Source: Betaproteobacteria bacterium (lineage in GTDB: Bacteria; Pseudomonadota; Gammaproteobacteria; Burkholderiales; Casimicrobiaceae). From it: a stretch of DNA of 8,985 bases. Below are positions 6,107-8,985 of the stretch, one piece after another. Below the pieces are notes generated by a model. It saw only the letters and a list, made by a program, of their open reading frames with translations. It was not told the DNA's origin and did not search any database. Location: positions 1,519-10,503 of the forward strand of contig VBCZ01000057.1 of the NCBI GenBank assembly GCA_005889025.1. Reading direction: 5' to 3'. Position 1 is the first letter of the stretch, and each line of letters starts with the position of its first letter. Both the position numbers and the translations under genes were made by a program.

Positions 6107-7657
6107 TCAAGGCACGAGATAGACGAACGCGTCGCAGCGTCGCTGCTCTGCGGGGCAGGAGATCGAGTTGGATTCGACCGACCAATTGCGGACGTTCAGA
6201 TAATACGTCTGGCCCGGCTGCAGCGCAGGTATGCCGGGCATCGGCGAGCCGATCACGAAAGCGTTGTTCGTCGTCGTGCCGGTGCTGCGCGAAAGAGGAC
6301 CGTTTGCTCCAGTGAGATCAGTCGCGCGGAAATCGCAGGGGATCGTCGATATTGTCGCATCGCGCGACGTTGCGGGACCGCTGAACTCGGCCACGGTCGT
6401 GCGGCCGAACGTGCCCCGGAGCGCAGCCGGCGACACGTTGAACTGAACCACCCACACGCCGTTCCACGCGAACGCGGGATCGTCGAAAAACGGGCTGGTA
6501 TAGATCGCGTTCTCAGCCCAGGCCGCCTGGGTATACAGAAAGCTCGGGTACTGCGAGCAAAATCCGGGCGGGATCGAGCCACTCGACTGCCAGCTCACCG
6601 CAGCGCCGGCGGGAGCGCCAGTGCCGCCGGCGTTGGTGGCGCTGACGCTGTAGGCGATGACGCCAGGGCCGGGAGCGCGCGCCAGACATATGGCGGAGGT
6701 GCTGGTGCAGCCGCTCCATGAATAGCTGGTCGGGTTATTGCTGCACGTCGCGGTAAGAAGCACAAGCGATCCGACGACCGGCCGGTCACTGTCGGTGGTG
6801 ACATTGAGTACGCAAGACGGCGCAGGAGGCGCCTCGACCCAGGTGACGTCGGCGTAGGCCGGCGCACCTGCGCCGCTGGCATTGGTCGCGATGATCGTAT
6901 AGCGGCGAAATCCCGTGCTCGCGGATGTGGCGGTACACGACGAGGTCGTGCTCTGGCATCCCGTCCACGCGTACGAGCTTGGGTTGCCGTCGCAAATGGC
7001 CGTCAATGTGATGTTGGTTCCGATCAAGGGCGAAGCGCTGCTCGCGATCAGGGTGCAAGCGGGCGGAACGACGCTGGCACCCGAGGGCGAGCACATCGCC
7101 ACGGGCGAGGGCGATCCGTAGCCTTCCGCGATCCAGCCTTTCGCCACCATGGCGCGCTGAACGGTCGCATCGGTGGTGTAGCGATGATTGTCATCGGCGC
7201 GTGCATTCCAAGTGCGGTAAATAGGCACGCTGCCCGACCCGCATTGACCGCTAACGGGATCGGGAAGCCTCACCAGGAACACGTTGTCCGACTCGAGTAT
7301 CCAGATACCGGGCCAGCGCTGCTTGACTTGCGCGCACTCCGTTGCCGAGGCGGAGTAAAAGTGCGAATCCAATCCGGCCAGGGGGTTGCCGTAGAAGCGG
7401 CATACCGGAAGGACGCCCGGTATGGCGGTAGCGGGATCGAGCACCTTGAAGCTCAATCCCGTGCGCTGCCAGCCCGGGAAGCGACCGCCGTCGAGCGCCG
7501 CGATCTCATCGGCGTACGCGGTTACGAAATAGTGATCGAGCTGCTGATCGTAGTATTCGATGGCGTCGAGCAAATCGCCGCTTGCGGCCCAGACAGGGCG
7601 CACAGCGATAATCAGAAGCAACACGACAAACTTCAGCGACTCAGGCGGTTGCTGCAC
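6107..7657 (-). CDS. Secreted multidomain protein: DUF5648-like region plus two Ig-like repeats
   Basis: 516 residues from a GTG start at 7657. I chose this start because GGGGAG lies 5 nt upstream and it leads directly into a signal peptide (hydrophobic VVLLLIIAV, site after VWA at residue 24). The frame stays open back to an ATG at 7969, but that would bury the signal peptide behind 104 unlikely residues. Mature order: DUF5648-like region at about 31-190 with its H-Y/F-x-T signatures (DHYFVT, DSHFYSA, NHRYTTD) and PVCRFYG / EGYGSP; Ig-like repeat 1 at about 199-275 and repeat 2 at about 280-356, each with paired cysteines and a 'SYxWxGC' core; then a C-terminal beta-rich domain (about 365-516) with GVWVVQFNV, LQPGQTYYLNVRNWS and Cys pairs. 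Ten or more cysteines suggest disulfides after export. Likely a periplasmic or surface protein for binding or adhesion; no catalytic motif seen, function unknown. Confidence 0.8.
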   Translation of the reverse strand: MQQPPESLKFVVLLLIIAVRPVWAASGDLLDAIEYYDQQLDHYFVTAYADEIAALDGGRFPGWQRTGLSFKVLDPATAIPGVLPVCRFYGNPLAGLDSHFYSASATECAQVKQRWPGIWILESDNVFLVRLPDPVSGQCGSGSVPIYRTWNARADDNHRYTTDATVQRAMVAKGWIAEGYGSPSPVAMCSPSGASVVPPACTLIASSASPLIGTNITLTAICDGNPSSYAWTGCQSTTSSCTATSASTGFRRYTIIATNASGAGAPAYADVTWVEAPPAPSCVLNVTTDSDRPVVGSLVLLTATCSNNPTSYSWSGCTSTSAICLARAPGPGVIAYSVSATNAGGTGAPAGAAVSWQSSGSIPPGFCSQYPSFLYTQAAWAENAIYTSPFFDDPAFAWNGVWVVQFNVSPAALRGTFGRTTVAEFSGPATSRDATISTIPCDFRATDLTGANGPLSRSTGTTTNNAFVIGSPMPGIPALQPGQTYYLNVRNWSVESNSISCPAEQRRCDAFVYLVP

Positions 7658-7662
7658 GGCGA

Positions 7663-7668
7663 CTCCCC
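7663..7668 (-). promoter_or_regulatory. Shine-Dalgarno deciding the GTG start of the secreted protein
   Basis: GGGGAG on the minus strand, 5 nt before the GTG at 7657, just ahead of the signal peptide codons. Confidence 0.6.
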
Positions 7669-7774
7669 GAAAGCGTTGAAGCCGAGTGGGACCGTTGGGC
7701 GGCCACGATCCCTCTGCAGTGACCGCCCCGGCTTGCAGCAAGTTCCGCGGAGGTCCCCCGTTCCGGATCCGACC

Positions 7775-7844
7775 TGTGGGGCCGAATTCATTCGCACCGC
7801 CGACGTATCCTTTGCCGCCGCCTGGGAATGAATTCGCACTTACA
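7775..7844. repeat. REP/REPIN-like imperfect inverted repeat
   Basis: An exact 11-bp inverted repeat, CGAATTCATTC at 7783-7793 and its complement at 7826-7836, is separated by 32 bp. The symmetry resumes 5 bp further out with TGT (7775-7777) and ACA (7842-7844). This gives 15 of 19 paired positions per arm across 70 bp. Each arm also contains the small hairpin core GAAT-TC-ATTC. Two short palindromic units facing each other in an intergenic space is the layout of REP doublets (REPINs/BIMEs). Only one copy is in the window, so repetitiveness in the genome is inferred. Confidence 0.55.
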
Positions 7845-7906
7845 ACCGCCCGCCCGCTGCTTCCGCGCGGCGTATCGGACCCGGAACATGCGGCGCTTAC
7901 GATTAC

Positions 7907-7951
7907 TTGACAAAGGCAACTTAATTGTTGACATTGGCATCGAATTGTCAC
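7907..7951 (+). promoter_or_regulatory. Putative promoter and autoregulatory operator of the MarR-GNAT gene
   Basis: TTGACA occurs at 7907-7912 and again at 7928-7933, both perfect -35 hexamers. With 17-bp spacing their -10 positions would be GACATT and CCGAAT, both weak. The second hexamer overlaps an inverted repeat, TGACA (7929-7933) and TGTCA (7946-7950), 22 bp overall, which could be the operator of the adjacent MarR-type regulator. MarR proteins commonly bind such palindromes in their own promoters (family knowledge); binding here is inference. Confidence 0.35.
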
Positions 7952-7968
7952 CGAATTCGCAATCGCCA

Positions 7969-8985
7969 ATGGAACGAGCCGAGTCGGCGCTCGACGGGCG
8001 CATCGCCGCAGTTCGCCGGTTCAACCGGTTCTATACGCTCAAGATCGGCGCGCTCGGCCATACCCTGCTCGGCAGCGATTTTTCTCTCGCGCAAGCGCGC
8101 GTTCTCTATGAGCTTGCGCACGCCTCGGATGAGTCGCGCAAGGCATTGACCGCGGGCGACCTTGCCGCGAGCCTGGCTATCGATGAAGGCTACCTTAGCC
8201 GTATCCTGCGCGGGTTCGAGCGGCGCGGGTTCGTTAGACGCAAACGGTCGGTTGCCGACCGGCGACGACGCTGGCTGCAACTTACCGCGCGGGGCCGCCG
8301 TGCGTTCAGCCCACTCGACAAACGCTCCTATCAGCAGATGCGTGCCATGCTCGAGCGTTTGACTGACAGCGAGCAGGCCCGGGTTGTCGATGCATTGGCG
8401 ACCGTGCAGCGGCTTTTCGGTTCGCCGCCGCTGTCGTCGACGGGACTCGTGCTGCGAGCGCTCCAGGCCGGAGACATCGGGTGGATCGTCCATCGCCACG
8501 GCGCGATCTACGCCCTCGAGTGCGGCTACGACGAGCGATTCGAAGCGCTGGTCGCTGAAATCGCCGCGCGCTTCGTGCAGCGCTTCGATTCGAGGCGAGA
8601 GCGATGCTGGATCGCCGAACGCGACGGACAGATCGTCGCCTCGGTATTCCTGGTTTCGAAATCCAAGACAGCGGCAAAACTGCGCTTGCTGCTGGTCGAA
8701 CCCGCCGCGCGGGGTCTGGGCGTGGGCACGCGGCTGGTCAGCGAGTGCGTGCGCTTCGCCCGGCAGGCGGGATATCACCGTCTGGTGCTCTGGACCCAAA
8801 GCGAGCTCGACGCCGCCCGTCGCATCTACGAGCGCGCGGGTTTTCGCCGAGTCGCCGAGGAGGCGCACCATAGCTTCGGCCGCGATCTGGTGGCCGAAAC
8901 CTGGGAGCTGAGTCTGCAGGCCCCATCGAATGGAGGCCGGCACCACGCCGGGCGGGCTCTTCGCGGCCTCGCCGGACGGAAGCCC
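7969..8985 (+). CDS. MarR-family regulator fused to GNAT acetyltransferase (runs off window end)
   Basis: 339 codons are open from the ATG at 7969 to the window edge. The N-terminal MarR winged helix-turn-helix covers about 11-150: RFNRFYTLKIGAL helix, the FSLAQARVLYELA helix, recognition region LAASLAIDEGYLSRILRGFE (66-85), and a basic wing (90-104, ADRRRRWLQLT). A GNAT domain follows at about 157-316, with the acetyl-CoA-binding motif R248-G-L-G251-V-G253 after RLLLVEP, and YERAGF (287-292) near the end. Such MarR-GNAT fusions are common in proteobacteria; the regulator part is DNA binding, while the acetyltransferase substrate is unknown. Family members generally end soon after the TWEL strand (about 314), but here the frame continues at least 22 more residues that look non-conserved; the stop is outside the window. 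No clear ribosome site precedes the ATG; an in-frame TTG at 7945 is an alternative start. Confidence 0.88.
   Translation, partial: MERAESALDGRIAAVRRFNRFYTLKIGALGHTLLGSDFSLAQARVLYELAHASDESRKALTAGDLAASLAIDEGYLSRILRGFERRGFVRRKRSVADRRRRWLQLTARGRRAFSPLDKRSYQQMRAMLERLTDSEQARVVDALATVQRLFGSPPLSSTGLVLRALQAGDIGWIVHRHGAIYALECGYDERFEALVAEIAARFVQRFDSRRERCWIAERDGQIVASVFLVSKSKTAAKLRLLLVEPAARGLGVGTRLVSECVRFARQAGYHRLVLWTQSELDAARRIYERAGFRRVAEEAHHSFGRDLVAETWELSLQAPSNGGRHHAGRALRGLAGRKP

Larger units (their letters stand above)
7658..7968. other. 311-bp intergenic region between divergent genes
   Basis: No gene supported on either strand. The minus-strand frame is open throughout, but the sequence does not look like protein. 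The region holds the ribosome site of the secreted-protein gene (7663-7668), a REP/REPIN-like inverted repeat (7775-7844), and two TTGACA hexamers 21 bp apart (7907-7912 and 7928-7933), the second within an imperfect palindrome next to the MarR-GNAT start. Confidence 0.6.

Noticed and set aside
7184..7831. Plus-strand frame of 215 codons
   Set aside because: Antisense shadow of the secreted protein, with no recognisable motifs.
7658..7969. 104-codon N-terminal extension of the secreted protein
   Set aside because: It would place the signal peptide internally, includes the REPIN-like repeat, and overlaps the regulator's promoter region; the GTG at 7657 has its own ribosome site.
7948..8946. 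Minus-strand frame of 332 codons
   Set aside because: Antisense to the MarR-GNAT gene, whose HTH and acetyl-CoA motifs are clear.
1..8985. CRISPR array, tRNA, rRNA, insertion sequence, phage or toxin-antitoxin/defence module
   Set aside because: No periodic repeats, RNA-gene signatures, transposase motifs or paired small toxin/antitoxin genes were seen on either strand.

Overview
The window is GC-rich, densely coding chromosomal DNA. The gene families (DUF2237, a Fes/EstD-like esterase, a FadI-like thiolase, an AEC transporter relic, an acyl-ACP-desaturase-like di-iron protein, FolE, dienelactone hydrolase, a secreted DUF5648-like protein and a MarR-GNAT fusion) point to a betaproteobacterium, probably a Burkholderiales relative. 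This assignment rests on recognising the families; no rRNA or other phylogenetic marker is present.

Layout. Minus strand, 1-1287: the 5' end of a DUF2237 gene (cut by the window edge), lying 52 bp downstream of an intact alpha/beta-hydrolase esterase. Plus strand, 1443-1838: a small secreted protein of unknown function with a strong Shine-Dalgarno and a plausible sigma70 promoter. Minus strand, 1816-3628: two neighbouring degraded genes. One is a FadI-like thiolase with an internal frameshifting deletion; the other is a badly eroded AEC-family transporter that keeps only its N- and C-terminal parts in shifting frames. Plus strand, 3786-4655: a ferritin-like di-iron protein with the acyl-ACP-desaturase ligand pattern. 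Minus strand, 4721-5293: folE (GTP cyclohydrolase I). Plus strand, 5407-6075: a dienelactone-hydrolase-family enzyme divergent from folE. Minus strand, 6107-7657: a secreted multidomain protein (signal peptide, DUF5648-like region, two Ig-like repeats, C-terminal beta domain). Positions 7658-7968: a 311-bp intergenic region with a REP/REPIN-like inverted repeat and promoter-like elements. Plus strand, 7969 to the window end: a MarR-GNAT fusion regulator, still open at the edge.

No single pathway links these genes. They are mostly one-gene units in alternating orientation (several divergent and convergent pairs), typical of an ordinary chromosomal region undergoing local gene loss. I see no CRISPR array, tRNA, rRNA, insertion sequence or phage module, and no convincing undescribed system. 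The points most worth a second look are the adjacent pseudogenes, the REPIN-like element next to the MarR-GNAT gene, and the poorly characterised secreted and di-iron proteins.
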